In this document: one piece after another, positions 34,638 through 44,512 of the stretch | How the letters are laid out: the number at the start of each line of letters is the position of its first letter | Position numbering within the stretch: position 1 is the stretch's first letter | Origin: Theocolax elegans | Taxonomy: Eukaryota; Arthropoda; Insecta; Hymenoptera; Cerocephalidae | Assembly (NCBI GenBank): GCA_026168455.1 | Contig: CM047428.1 | Location: forward strand, 88,616,594-88,680,593 | Length of the DNA stretch: 64,000 nt | Direction: 5' to 3' | Translations under genes and position numbers: made by a program | Notes under the pieces: generated by a model | The model's input: only the letters and a program-made list of their open reading frames with translations | The model's database searches: none | Told to the model about the DNA's origin: nothing

Positions 34638-36469
34638 TTTTTTTCCGAAGAGGTGGAGAAATGCTTAATGCACCATGACTGGAGCCATACGAGGCTCCCC
34701 GTGTGTGGGACTCTCCTACCGAACGGATGTCGATAGGCATACCCACTAAAACTCCACCTCTTTTCTTACCTTTATTCCCCCGCGGAAACCGCCGCAAGGC
34801 ATTACTTCGTGGGGGGAGGCAACGGCTAGGTTAGCCCACTAATGTTGCTATCGCAACTCTTCTCTCCTCTTCGCTTCTGATGAGACCCAGTCTGTCCACT
34901 ACGGACGTACAGAGGGTCACTACCGCGTTCCATCCCTCCTGGGAGCCAAGCAGGCACGCCCCGATGCCCTCAGGGGTGAGGGGACCGCTCCAAGTGATTT
35001 GAAACTGGTCCCGTTCCTCCCTGAAACGAGGACACCGTAGGAGGACGTGTTCCACTGTCTTCGTCCACCCCTTGACAAGCCGGGCACTCTGCGCTGCCGT
35101 AGACCCCTATACGAAATAGGTAGCTACGGAAGCATCCGTGCCCGGTCAACACCTGGGTAAGCTGGAAACTGACGAAGCCGTGTTTCCTGCTCGTCCAGCG
35201 GCCGTCCCTGGCTGAGTCCCATCTCCGCTGCCACTCCTCTACGGTCCGCAATGACCATCGGTTATGGCAGCGATTCTCTTCTACGCGTCGTCCACCCTCA
35301 CGGTGTCTTTCAGCTCTCTCGGCTGCCAGGAGGTCGAAGGAGGCGGTCCCCGCGATCACCGAGAGCGCAATGTTAGATACGGTTCGGTACGCCCGGGCCA
35401 CCCTTAGAGCAGCTATCCTGCAGGCTCTCTGACACGGAGCACCAAAGTTCTTGTGCCTGTTCAGGGCATCAGCCCAGATAGGAGCTCCGTATAAAATTAC
35501 GGAGCTCACCACCGAGGCAAGGAGGGACCTTCGCGGTTGCTGGGGTCCCCCGATGTTGGGCATGATGCCCGCCAGCGCACGGGCCACCTTTGCCGCCTTT
35601 GAGCCTGCGTTTGCGAGATGGTGTTTGAACGACAGCCGCGCGTCTAGTGTGACCCCTAAATGCTTCAACGTTTTCACCGACCGTATCCGTTCTACACCTA
35701 CCGTGAAGGTGGCGGTCCTCTCCTTTTTTGTGCGAGAGATGAGCACCGTTTTTTCCGCCGCCAGACTAAGTCCGTGGTCTCTCAACCAAGTGGCGACCAC
35801 TTCTATAGAGACGTCTCCGAGATATTCGATCTCTTCGACACTCCTTGCGACCACCACTAGCGCCACGTCGTCCGCGAAAGCTACCATCGAGACACCCTCC
35901 GGAAGTTGCTGCCTAAGCAGGCCGTCATAGACAACGTTCCAGAGTAGGGGCCCAATGACCGAACCCTGCGGCACGCCTCCCGTGATGTGGGAGTGCACAC
36001 CGTCGTCAGTGTCGTAGAGCAGAGTACGGTCAGTCAGGTAACTCGAGGTGCCTTCCTGAGATAGAGTGGCACTTGGAAGTGCTGCAGGGACAGCATGATG
36101 TCGTCCCATCTGGCAGAGTTGAAGGCATTCCGGATATCCAAGGTTATGATGGCACACATCCGCCTTGCACTCCGACCAGCATTGATGGCGTTTGTGGCTA
36201 TACCAACAACTCTGCCTACAGCGTCCATGGTCGATCGACCCTTTCGGAAGCCGAACTGGTTGTCGGAGAGGTCTCCGGCCCGACCGATGGCCGCTGCGAG
36301 CCTGGCGCAGATCACCCTCTCCAGGAGCTTCCCGACTATGTCCAGTAGACAGAGCGGGCGGTAAGATGATGGCTCCTCCGGGGGTTTGTTTCCCTTCGGT
36401 AGGAGTACCAGCCTCTGCGTCTTCCACTGGGCCGGGAAGCAACCTTCTCTTATGCATGCGTTGAATGCG
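34637..36469 (-). mobile_element. R1-clade retrotransposon copy A (5'-truncated, RT and C-terminus)
   Basis: It contains the second half of ORF2: RT palm with GGVPQGSVIGPLLWN and FADDVALVV (35,860-35,885), thumb, and a C-terminal CPACQ...EHVLLRC-type zinc knuckle, then the 3' UTR ending in an A-run next to (CA)n. It is truncated at 36,469, where its sequence jumps to TGTGTGTG and the 3' end of copy B. Head-to-tail with copy B. Confidence 0.9.
34970..36457 (-). pseudogene. Retrotransposon ORF2 (RT) of copy A, frameshifted
   Basis: The long 495-codon frame is only partly the biological one. About the first 135 codons are an out-of-frame reading; from SSYLTDRTLLYDT onward it is the true RT frame (GVPQGSVIGP, VAFADDVALVVVA, KTLKHLGVTLDARLSF, LYGAPIW). 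The upstream RT half is read in the frame 36,315 to 36,034 (MICARLAAAIG, FGFRKGRSTMDA, IITLDIRNAFNSARWDDI). The switch lies near 36,045 and recurs at the same site in copies B and C. Near 35,065 the frame shifts again, away from the C-terminal zinc knuckle, which continues in the frame 35,055 to 34,831. Confidence 0.8.
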
Positions 36470-36477
36470 TGTGTGTG

Positions 36478-39210
36478 TTTTTTTCCGAAGAGGTGGAGAA
36501 ATGCTTAATGCACCATGACTGGAGCCATGCGAGGCTCCCCGTGTGTGGGACTCTCCTACCGAAGATGTCGATAGGCATACCCACTAAAACTCCACCTCTT
36601 TTCTTACCTTTATTCCCCCGCGGAAACCGCCGCAAGGCATTACTTCGCGGGGGAGGCAACGGCTAGGTTAGCCCACTAATGTTGCTATCGCAACTCTTCT
36701 CTCCTCTTCGCTTCTGATGAGACCCAGTCTGTCCACTACGGACGTACAGAGGGTCACTACCGCGTTCCATCCCTCCTGGGAGCCAAGCAGGCACGCCCCG
36801 ATGCCCTCAGGGGTGAGGGGACCGCTCCAAGTGATTTGAAACTGGTCCCGTTCCTCCCTGAAACGAGGACACCGTAGGAGGACGTGTTCCACGTCTTCGT
36901 CCACCCCTGACAAGCCGGGCACTCTGCGCTGCCGTAGACCCCTATACGAAATAGGTAGCTACGGAAGCATCCGTGCCCGGTCAACACCTGGGTAAGCTGG
37001 AAACTGACGAAGCCGTGTTTCCTGCTCGTCCAGCGGCCGTCCCTGGCTGAGTCCCATCTCCGCTGCCACTCCTCTACGGTCCGCAATGACCATCGGTTAT
37101 GGCAGCGATTCTCTTCTACGCGTCGCCCACCCTCACGGTGTCTTTCAGCTCTCTCGGCTGCCAGGACGGTCGAAGGAGGGCGGTCCCCCGATCACGAGAG
37201 GCGCAATGTTAGATACGGTTCGGTACGCCAGGGCCACCCTAGAGCAGCTATCCTGCAGGCTCTCTGACACGGAGCACCAAAGTTTTGTGCCCTGTTCATG
37301 GGCATCAGCCCAGATAGGAGCTCCGTATAAAATTACGGAGCTCACCACCGAGGCAAGGAGGGACCTTCGCGGTTGCTGGGGTCCCCGATGTTGGGCATGA
37401 TGCCGCCAGCGCACGGGCCACCTTTGCCGCCTTTGAGCCTGCGTTTGCGAGAGATGGTGTTTGAACGACAGCCGCGCGTCTAGTGTGACCCCTCAAATGC
37501 TTCAACGTTTTCACGACCGTATCCGTTCTAACCCTACGTGAAGGTGGCGGGTCCTCTCCCTTTTTTGTGCGAGAGATGAGCACCGTTTTTTTCCGCCGCC
37601 AGACCTAAGTCAGTGGTCTCTCAACCAAGTGGCGACCACTTCTATAGAGACGTCTCCGAGATTTCGATCTCTTCGACACTCTTTGCGACCACCACTAGCG
37701 CCACGTCGTCCGCGAAAGCCACCATCGAGACACCCTCCGGAAGTTGCTGCCTAAGCAGGCCGTCATAGACAACGTTCCAGAGTAGGGGCCCAATGACCGA
37801 ACCCTGCGGCACGCCTCCCGTGATGTTGGGAGTGCACACCGTCGTCGTGTCGTAGAGCAGAGTACGGTCAGTCAGGTAACTCGAGGTGACCTCCTGAGAT
37901 AGAGTGGCACATGGAAGTGCTGCAGGGACAGCATGATGTCGTCCCATCTGGCAGAGTTGAAGGCATTCCTGATGTCCAAGGTGATGATGGCACACATCCG
38001 CCTTGCACTCCGACCAGCATTGATGGCGTTTGTGGCTATACCAACAACTCTGCCTACAGCGTCCATGGTCGATCGACCCTTTCGGAAGCCGAACTGGATG
38101 GCCGCTGCGAGCCTGGCGCAGATCACCCGCTCCAGGAGCTTCCCGACTATATCCAGTAGACAGAGCGGGCGGTAAGATGATGGCTCCTCCGGGGGTTTGT
38201 TTCCCTTCGGTAGGAGTACCAGCCTCTGCGTCTTCCACTGGGCCGGGAAGCAACCTTCTCTTATGCATGCGTTGAATGCGTCCAGGAACAAGCCCGGAGC
38301 ACTCATCGCCGCTGTCTTGACGGCCAGGCCAGGTATTCCGTCAGGCCCTGGGGCTTTACGTACGGAAATACCTTTAGCGGCCATCCTCAGTTCGGCTTCA
38401 CTAATGTCTGGCGACTCGGCTGCACCAATGGTGGCCATCAGGCCCGTCTCTGCTGCCCTTTTCCGATGTTCTGGAAACAGGTGGCGGACGACTCCGTCCA
38501 GAAAAACTGGGTCGGTGGGTGCAACAGCGCCCCCGGGGTTGATCTTATTCATAACCGTTTTATACGGTCTGCCCCAGGGGTCGTGGTCCACCTCCTCACA
38601 GAGCTCCCGCCAACACCTTCTCTTGGCAGCCTTGATGGCCACCTTGAGATCCCTCCGCTTTTGTTCGTATTCTGCGGAACGATCTTGGAACCGCGGTGTT
38701 CCCCTCGCTCTTTGGTGCAGCCTTCTGGCACGCAGGCACTCACGTCTCTTTTCTGCGATGTCCTCACTCCACCAGATTATCGGTGGGCGGCCGCGAGGGT
38801 TAAACTTCACGGCCATAGAGGCATCGCAAGCCGCTGTTAGGGCATTCGTGAGGCCTCGTGCTTTTTCTTCGGCGGTTCCCTCCACTTTTGCCCCCTCAAG
38901 GGAGCAGAGGAACGTCTCACGATCAAACGTGGCTGGTGCCCATCTCTCTCTTGCTCTCTTCCTGCTCTCTTTGTCCTCCCGCTGGTCAGCTGGAGCTGGT
39001 ACACGAGTGCTTGGTGGTCACTACCCGTGTAACGATCGCTAACTTTCCAGCCGAGTCCCCCTCCCCCCATCAATCTAGGATCGACGAAGGTGAGGTCGAC
39101 TATGGACGACTTGCCGGCTTTGGTGAAAGTCGGTTGTCCCTGTGTTAGCGATCTCCAGCCCCAGTAGAGCGAACGCCTCGAGAAGTGCGCGACCACGCGC
39201 GTTGGTCTTG
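36478..39210 (-). mobile_element. R1-clade retrotransposon copy B (endonuclease end to 3' end)
   Basis: Begins on the minus strand within the endonuclease (about 39,210), runs through the RT and C-terminal zinc knuckle (CPGL in place of CPACQ context, EHVLLRCPRFREER) and ends at the same 3' sequence as copy A, followed by (CA)4 at 36,470-36,477. It has many single-base indels (about 37,160-37,620) and a small in-frame deletion at 38,096-38,099 that removes the GRAGDLSDN-type segment present in copies A and C. Confidence 0.9.
37872..38885 (-). pseudogene. Retrotransposon ORF2 of copy B, pre-RT and RT fingers
   Basis: A 337-codon true-frame segment: linker with WWSEDIAEKRRECLRARRLH, RT entry KAPGPDGIPGLAVK, QRLVLLPKGNKPPEEPSSYR and PLCLLDIVGKLLER, then FGFRKGRSTMDA and IITLDIRNAFNSARWDDI. 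It stops at PRVT near 37,874, the shared frameshift site. The catalytic palm continues in another frame (37,860 to 37,642). Confidence 0.85.
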
Positions 39211-40559
39211 GCGACCACCACTAGCGCCACGTCGTCCGCGAAAGCCACCATCGAGACACCCTCCGGAAGTTGCTGCCTAAGCAGGCCGTCATAGACAACG
39301 TTCCAGAGTAGGGGCCCAATGACCGAACCCTGCGGCACGCCTCCCGTGATGTGGGAGTGCACACCGTCGTCGGTGTCGTAGAGCAGAGTACGGTCAGTCA
39401 GGTAACTCGAGGTGACCTCCTGAGATAGAGTGGCACTTGGAAGTGCTGCAGGGACAGCATGATGTCGTCCCATCTGGCAGAGTTGAAGGCATTCCGGATG
39501 TCCAAGGTGATGATGGCACACATCCGCCTTGCACTCCGACCAGCATTGATGGCGTTTGTGGCTATACCAACAACTCTGCCTACAGCGTCCATGGTCGATC
39601 GACCCTTTCGGAAGCCGAACTGGTTGTCGGAGAGGTCTCCGGTCCGACCGATGGCCGCTGCGAGCCTGGCGCAGATCACCCCTCTCCAGGAGCTTCCCGA
39701 CTATGTCCAGTAGACAGAGCGGGCGGTAAGATGATGGCTCCTCCGGGGGTTTGTTTCCCTTCGGTAGGAGTACCAGCCTCTGCGTCTTCCACTGGGCCGG
39801 GAAGCAACCTTCTCTTATGCATGCGTTGAATGCGTCCAGGAACAAGCCCGGAGCACTCATCGCCGCTGTCTTGACGGCCAGGCCAGGTATTCCATCAGGC
39901 CCTGGGGCTTTACGTACGGAAATACCTTTAGCGGCCATCCTTAGTTCGGCTTCACTAATGTCTGGCGACTCGGCTGCACCAATGGTGGCCATCGGGCCCG
40001 TCTCTGCTGCCCTTTTCCGATGTTCTGGAAACAGGTGGCGGACGACTCCGTCCAGAAAAACTGATTCGGTGGGTGCAACAGCGCCCCCGGGGTTGATCTT
40101 ATTCATAACCGTTTTATACGGTCTGCCCCAGGGGTCGTGGTCCACCTCCTCACAGAGCTCCCGCCAACACCTTCTCTTGGCAGCCTTGATGGCCACCTTG
40201 AGATCCCTCCGCTTTTGTTCGTATTCTGCGGAACAATCTTGGAACCGCGGTGTTCCCCTCACTCTTTGGTGCAGCCTTCTGGTACGCAGGCACTCACGTC
40301 TCTTTTCTGCGATGTCCTCACTCCACCAGATTATTGGTGGGCGGCCGCGAGGGTTAAACTTCACGGCCATAGAGGCATCGCAAGCCGCTGTTAGAGCATT
40401 CGTGAGACCTCGTGCTTTTTCTTCGGCGGTTCCCTCCACTTTTGCCCCCTCAAGGGAGCAGAGGAACGTCTCACGATCAAACGTGGCTGGTGCCCATCTC
40501 TCTCTTGCTCTTCTTCCTGCTCTCTTTGTCCTCCCGCTGGTCAGCTGGAGCTGGTACAC
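39075..40559 (-). pseudogene. Chimeric retrotransposon ORF (linker-RT-endonuclease fragment)
   Basis: A 494-codon open frame. It starts in the post-endonuclease linker of copy C, carries RT entry motifs (KAPGPDGIPGL, LVLLPKGNKPPEEPSSYRPL), then shifts through an out-of-frame stretch to GGVPQGSVIGPLLWN and VAFADDVALVVVAK. At 39,210 it reads into TNARGRALLEAFALLGLEIA, which is endonuclease of copy B and normally lies N-terminal to the RT. A recombination product rather than a functional protein. Confidence 0.8.
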
Positions 40560-40601
40560 GAGTGCTTGGTGGTCACTACCCGTGTAACGATCGCTAACTT
40601 T

Positions 40602-41306
40602 TCAGCCGAGTCCCCCTCCCCCCATCAATCTAGGATCGACGAAGGTGAGGTCGACTATGGACGACTTGCCGGCTTTGGTGAAAGTCAAGGTTGTCCCTGT
40701 GTTAGCGATCTCCAGCCCCAGTAGAGCGAACGCCTCGAGAAGTGCGCGACCACGCGCGTTGGTCTTGGCGCTGCCCCAGTCTGTCGCCCAAGCATTAAAG
40801 TCCCCACCGATTGCGACCGGTAGCCGTGAGGACCGAGCACTGGTGACGACTGCATCCAGAGATCTCGCAAAGACCTCGGTGGAATCGCTGGGCGGGAAGT
40901 AGCAGCTGTACATGCGTACCCCCGCCACCTCCACCCAGGTGAAGCTGGGAAGGGGGGCGACCATCTTTCTGGAGATGTGTATATTTCCACATACCCAGAT
41001 GGCCGCCTTGCCCGTGGCATCCCTTACCCAGTTCGACTTCTCGAGATCCCGGAACTCCTCGCTGATGATCGCTACGTCCACTCTCTCCTCTCTGACCAGC
41101 TGGGACAGCAGGTCCTGGGCCACAGCGCAGTGGTTGCATGCGAGGTCTTGGCTTTGGCCTCGCAGTCCACTGCTTTGTGGCCCTCTTGGCCGCACCGATA
41201 GCATTGCGCTGACCGGTCGACTGCGCTCTTGCACTCCCTCGCGATGTGTCCCGATTCGTGGCATCGGTAGCAGCGCGAGGATACCTCTCGCAGTCGAACT
41301 CTGCAA
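40602..41306 (-). CDS. Retrotransposon ORF2 N-terminus: AP-endonuclease (copy C)
   Basis: 235-codon frame. DLLSQLVREERVDVAIISEE, GKAAIWVCG, YSCYFPPSDS, IGGDFNAWATDWGS and SSIVDLTFVDP are the ordered blocks of R1-type endonucleases; the SDH block (YTGSDHQALV) follows in a neighbouring frame after a break near 40,602. The first 60 or so codons overlap the end of gag in another frame (41,072-41,306), as is common between ORF1 and ORF2 of R1 elements. The enzyme would cleave the target DNA, and the microsatellite junctions here suggest a (CA)n target. Confidence 0.85.
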   Translation of the reverse strand: MQSSTARGILALLPMPRIGTHREGVQERSRPVSAMLSVRPRGPQSSGLRGQSQDLACNHCAVAQDLLSQLVREERVDVAIISEEFRDLEKSNWVRDATGKAAIWVCGNIHISRKMVAPLPSFTWVEVAGVRMYSCYFPPSDSTEVFARSLDAVVTSARSSRLPVAIGGDFNAWATDWGSAKTNARGRALLEAFALLGLEIANTGTTLTFTKAGKSSIVDLTFVDPRLMGGGGLG

Positions 41307-41878
41307 TTAACCCATCCGATCCGGAGCTTCCCGTCTTGCAGCAGTTTTTTGGCAGCTACTGCCGGAAGCTGGATGGTCGCAGCTAGGGTGCCACTGTAGG
41401 ACCCCCTGGTTTTAATATTATCCGGGGATACCATATTTGGCCCGATTTTTGCCGTAATCGCTGCGGCCATCACCGTTGTTGTCGTGGACTCGTCCATGTC
41501 CCTGATGGTGATGGACACTTTGTGAGTCAGCAGCTGGACCTCTGCTGACCCACTCAGGGTGGACACTGTCCTCAGCTCCGCCGTTTCCGTTCCGGGTCGC
41601 CCCAGTTCGAGGAGGAGCTCTCCAGCCCTGGTGCGCCTGATACGCGTGACCCGTTCTCCTAGTGCCTTTAGTTCCGGTGCAGCCTTGACCTTCCGGAGAA
41701 TGTCAGCGTAGGAAGAGCCCCCGCTAGATGTCTTGATCTTGATGGCATCTGGGCGTGGGGGTCTTACTCCGGCCTTAGGCTCTGCCGTGCCTTTGGCCGG
41801 TTTGCTGGCACGTTTCTGCTGTTCTTCATGCTGCTTCGGCTGGCTGTTCTTCATCTTCTTCTTCTTGCCCTTTTTCAC
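41072..41878 (-). CDS. Retrotransposon ORF1 (gag-like) C-terminal part, copy C
   Basis: Reads a Lys-rich segment, GGSSYADILRKVKAAPELK, ELLLELGRP and two clear CCHC knuckles, CYRCHESGHIAREC and CYRCGQEGHKAVDC, with a third Cys cluster after them. Gag-like ORF1 proteins of R1-clade elements bind their own RNA through such knuckles. A frameshift near 41,880-41,930 separates this from the N-terminal half, which continues toward 42,600. Near-identical to copy D. Confidence 0.88.
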   Translation of the reverse strand: MKKGKKKKMKNSQPKQHEEQQKRASKPAKGTAEPKAGVRPPRPDAIKIKTSSGGSSYADILRKVKAAPELKALGERVTRIRRTRAGELLLELGRPGTETAELRTVSTLSGSAEVQLLTHKVSITIRDMDESTTTTVMAAAITAKIGPNMVSPDNIKTRGSYSGTLAATIQLPAVAAKKLLQDGKLRIGWVNCRVRLREVSSRCYRCHESGHIARECKSAVDRSAQCYRCGQEGHKAVDCEAKAKTSHATTALWPRTCCPSWSERREWT

Positions 41879-42641
41879 TACTGTGGCCCAGTCAGGGACT
41901 TTGACTGGTTCCTACCGTCTTAGGAACGGATGGCAAAGCATCTGCTGGCCCATTTTTGTTAGTGGGCTGCTTCGACCCCTTCTTCCTTTTTCCGGGGGTT
42001 GCTGAGGTGGTGAGGGCTTTTCCCTTTCCACCGGCCTCCTTTGACGCTCTTCAGCGCGAAGATGGGCGACGTTTGGCACGTTCCATCCCTACGCGCATTT
42101 TCGGCGCTGTCGACACACAGCACAGTTCACCCGCGCGTATTCATTGAGAGCTCTGCTGGTTGCTCTCGCCATACTCTTCAGCGCTTTGTGGATGTTGTTC
42201 TTGTTAAAAACAAACTCCACCAGGGTGCCTATTTTCTCACGCAGACGGAGAAAAGCTCTGTCAGCGTCACTCGACATCCCAGTCGAGGGCAGGTCACACG
42301 TAGCATTAGATGCTAGAGGCCGAGTGACCAACCTCCGCAGCACTTACCATTTTCACGGTGTGAGTTTGGTCCCCCCCAAAATCCGTGGGACCAGCACTGA
42401 CCACCGGGGCTTTCACCCGATCGGAATCAGTGGCGGGATTTGACAGGATTGCCATGCCCGCTTGGGGTAGTGTTGTTTTCAGCTCACTATCCATACTTGG
42501 TTTAATTTCGGGGTGCCTTCCCCTATCTGGTTTTGGTTCGCCCGAATATTTGATTTTTTCGGTACCATCCATATCTGGAAAGCATTCCCCTATCCACCAC
42601 CTGGGGAGACGCCACGATGCGGGACCAGCAAACCGGCACGG

Positions 42642-42645
<4 letters not shown>

Positions 42646-42691
<46 letters not shown>

Positions 42692-42704
42692 TGTGTGTGT
42701 GTGT
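42646..42704. repeat. (TG)n microsatellite at the 5' boundary of copy C
   Basis: About 58 bp of TG with one GTGG interruption, between gag-side sequence (minus strand 5' end) and a duplicated genomic flank. Confidence 0.95.
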
Positions 42705-42834
42705 CTATCCCCTTCTTTATTTATACTATCAAAAGGTGCAATAGCGCCTGACGCAAGTATAGGCGCGAGAGCCATTATATACAGCTAATTAGCCCCCCCC
42801 CCAGATTTTTACTTTTTAACCACTTCAATATTAG

Positions 42835-43830
42835 TTATTTATTTTGTGCTATTGGCCACGAATTACTTTCCTTATTGCTAACCCTCACTGACCAGCTGGG
42901 ACAGCAGGTCCTGGGCCACAGCGCAGTGGTTTCATGCGAGGTCTTGGCTTTGGCCTCGCAGTCCACTGCTTTGTGGCCCTCTTGGCCGCACCGATAGCAT
43001 TGCGCTGACCGGTCGACTGCGCTCTTGCACTCCCTCGCGATGTGTCCCGATTCGTGGCATCGGTAGCAGCGCGAGGATACCTCTCGCAGTCGAACTCTGC
43101 AATTGACCCATCCGATCCGGAGCTTCCCGTCTTGCAGCAGTTTTTTGGCAGCTACTGCCGGAAGCTGGATGGTCGCAGCTAGGGTGCCACTGTAGGACCC
43201 CCTGGTTTTAATATTATCCGGGGATACCATATTTGGCCCGATTTTTGCCGTAATCGCTGCGGCCATCACCGTTGTTGTCGTGGACTCGTCCATGTCCCTG
43301 ATGGTGATGGACACTTTGTGAGTCAGCAGCTGGACCTCTGCTGACCCACTCAGGGTGGACACTGTCCTCAGCTCCGCCGTTTCCGTTCCGGGTCGCCCCA
43401 GTTCGAGGAGGAGCTCTCCAGCCCTGGTGCGCCTGATACGCGTAACCCGTTCTCCTAGTGCCTTTAGTTCCGGTGCAGCCTTGACCTTCCGGAGAATGTC
43501 AGCGTAGGAAGAGCCCCCGCTAGATGTCTTGATCTTGATGGCATCTGGGCGTGGGGGTCTTACTCCGGCCTTAGGCTCTGCCGTGCCTTTGGCCGGTTTG
43601 CTGACACGTTTCTGCTGTTCTTCATGCTGCTTCGGCTGGCTGTTCTTCATCTTCTTCTTCTTGCCCTTTTTCACTACTGTGGCCCAGTCAGGGACCTTTG
43701 ACTGGTTCCTACCCGTCTTAGGAACGGATGGCAAAGCATCTGCTGGCCCATTTTTGTTAGTGGGCTGCTTCGACCCCTTCTTCCGTTTTTCCGGGGGTTG
43801 CTGAGGTGGTGAGGGCTTTTCCCTTTCCAC
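42835..43830 (-). CDS. Retrotransposon ORF1 (gag-like), copy D
   Basis: 331-codon frame starting MEREKPSPPQQPPEKRKK, followed by a basic region, DWATVVKKGKKKK, GGSSYADILRKVK and the two CCHC knuckles (CYRCHESGHIAREC, CYRCGQEGHKAVDC). The last 20 or so codons (after TCCPSWS) are genomic flank read through the junction at 42,889. The N-terminal half (MSSDADRAFLRLREKIGTL, NKNNIHKALKSMARATSRAL) lies upstream in another frame (44,144 to 43,674), so one frameshift near 43,850 splits ORF1 here. Confidence 0.85.
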   Translation of the reverse strand: MEREKPSPPQQPPEKRKKGSKQPTNKNGPADALPSVPKTGRNQSKVPDWATVVKKGKKKKMKNSQPKQHEEQQKRVSKPAKGTAEPKAGVRPPRPDAIKIKTSSGGSSYADILRKVKAAPELKALGERVTRIRRTRAGELLLELGRPGTETAELRTVSTLSGSAEVQLLTHKVSITIRDMDESTTTTVMAAAITAKIGPNMVSPDNIKTRGSYSGTLAATIQLPAVAAKKLLQDGKLRIGWVNCRVRLREVSSRCYRCHESGHIARECKSAVDRSAQCYRCGQEGHKAVDCEAKAKTSHETTALWPRTCCPSWSVRVSNKESNSWPIAQNK

Positions 43831-44445
43831 CGGCCTCCTTTGACGCTATTCAGCGCGAAAGATGGGCGACGTTTGGCACGTTCCATCCCTACGCGCATTT
43901 TCGGCGCTGTCGGACACACAGCACAGTTCACCCGCGCGTATTCATTGAGAGCTCTGCTGGTTGCTCTTGCCATACTCTTCAGCGCTTTGTGGATGTTGTT
44001 CTTGTTAAAAACAAACTCCACCAGGGTGCCTATTTTCTCACGCAGACGGAGAAAAGCTCTGTCAGCGTCACTCGACATCCCAGTCGAGGGCAGGTCACAC
44101 GTAGCATTAGATGCTAGAGGCCGAGTGACCAACCTCCGCGGCACTTACCATTTTCACGGTGTGAGTTTGGTCCCCCCCAAAATCCGTGGGACCAGCACTG
44201 ACCACCGGGGCTTTCACCCGATCGGAATCAGTGGCGGGATTTGACAGGATTGCCATGCCCGCTTGGGGTAGTGTTGTTTTCAGCTCATCTATCCATACTT
44301 GGTTTAATTTCGGGGTGCCTTCCCCTATCTGGTTTTGGTTCGCCTCGAATATTTGATTTTTTCGGTACCATCCATATCTGGAAAGCATTCCCCTATCCAC
44401 CACCTGGGGAGACGCCACGATGCGGGACCAGCAAACTCGGCACGG
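42889..44445 (-). mobile_element. R1-clade retrotransposon copy D (gag only)
   Basis: Starts beside (CA)n at 44,446 and contains nearly all of ORF1. It is cut at 42,889, where it joins the genomic flank ending ACCCTCAC. The same flank continues as TGTACAAC at 44,694. Together with copy C this forms a tandem duplication of about 1.8 kb. Confidence 0.9.

Positions 44446-44511
<66 letters not shown>
44446..44511. repeat. (TG)n microsatellite at the 5' boundary of copy D
   Basis: About 66 bp of uninterrupted TG. Confidence 0.95.

Positions 44512-44512
<1 letters not shown>

Larger units (their letters stand above)
39211..42645 (-). mobile_element. R1-clade retrotransposon copy C (gag to RT palm)
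   Basis: Begins on the minus strand beside (CA)n at 42,646, runs through ORF1 (gag, CCHC knuckles near 41,170-41,270), the overlapping ORF2 endonuclease and the RT, and ends abruptly at 39,211 just after the FADD block, where it is fused to endonuclease sequence of copy B (GGTCTTGGCG|ACCACC on the + strand). The most complete copy in the window. Confidence 0.9.

Noticed and set aside
35451..41310. Many + strand ORFs of 80-280 codons across 35.4-41.3 kb
   Set aside because: They lie antisense to the retrotransposon ORFs in GC-rich sequence and have no domain logic of their own.
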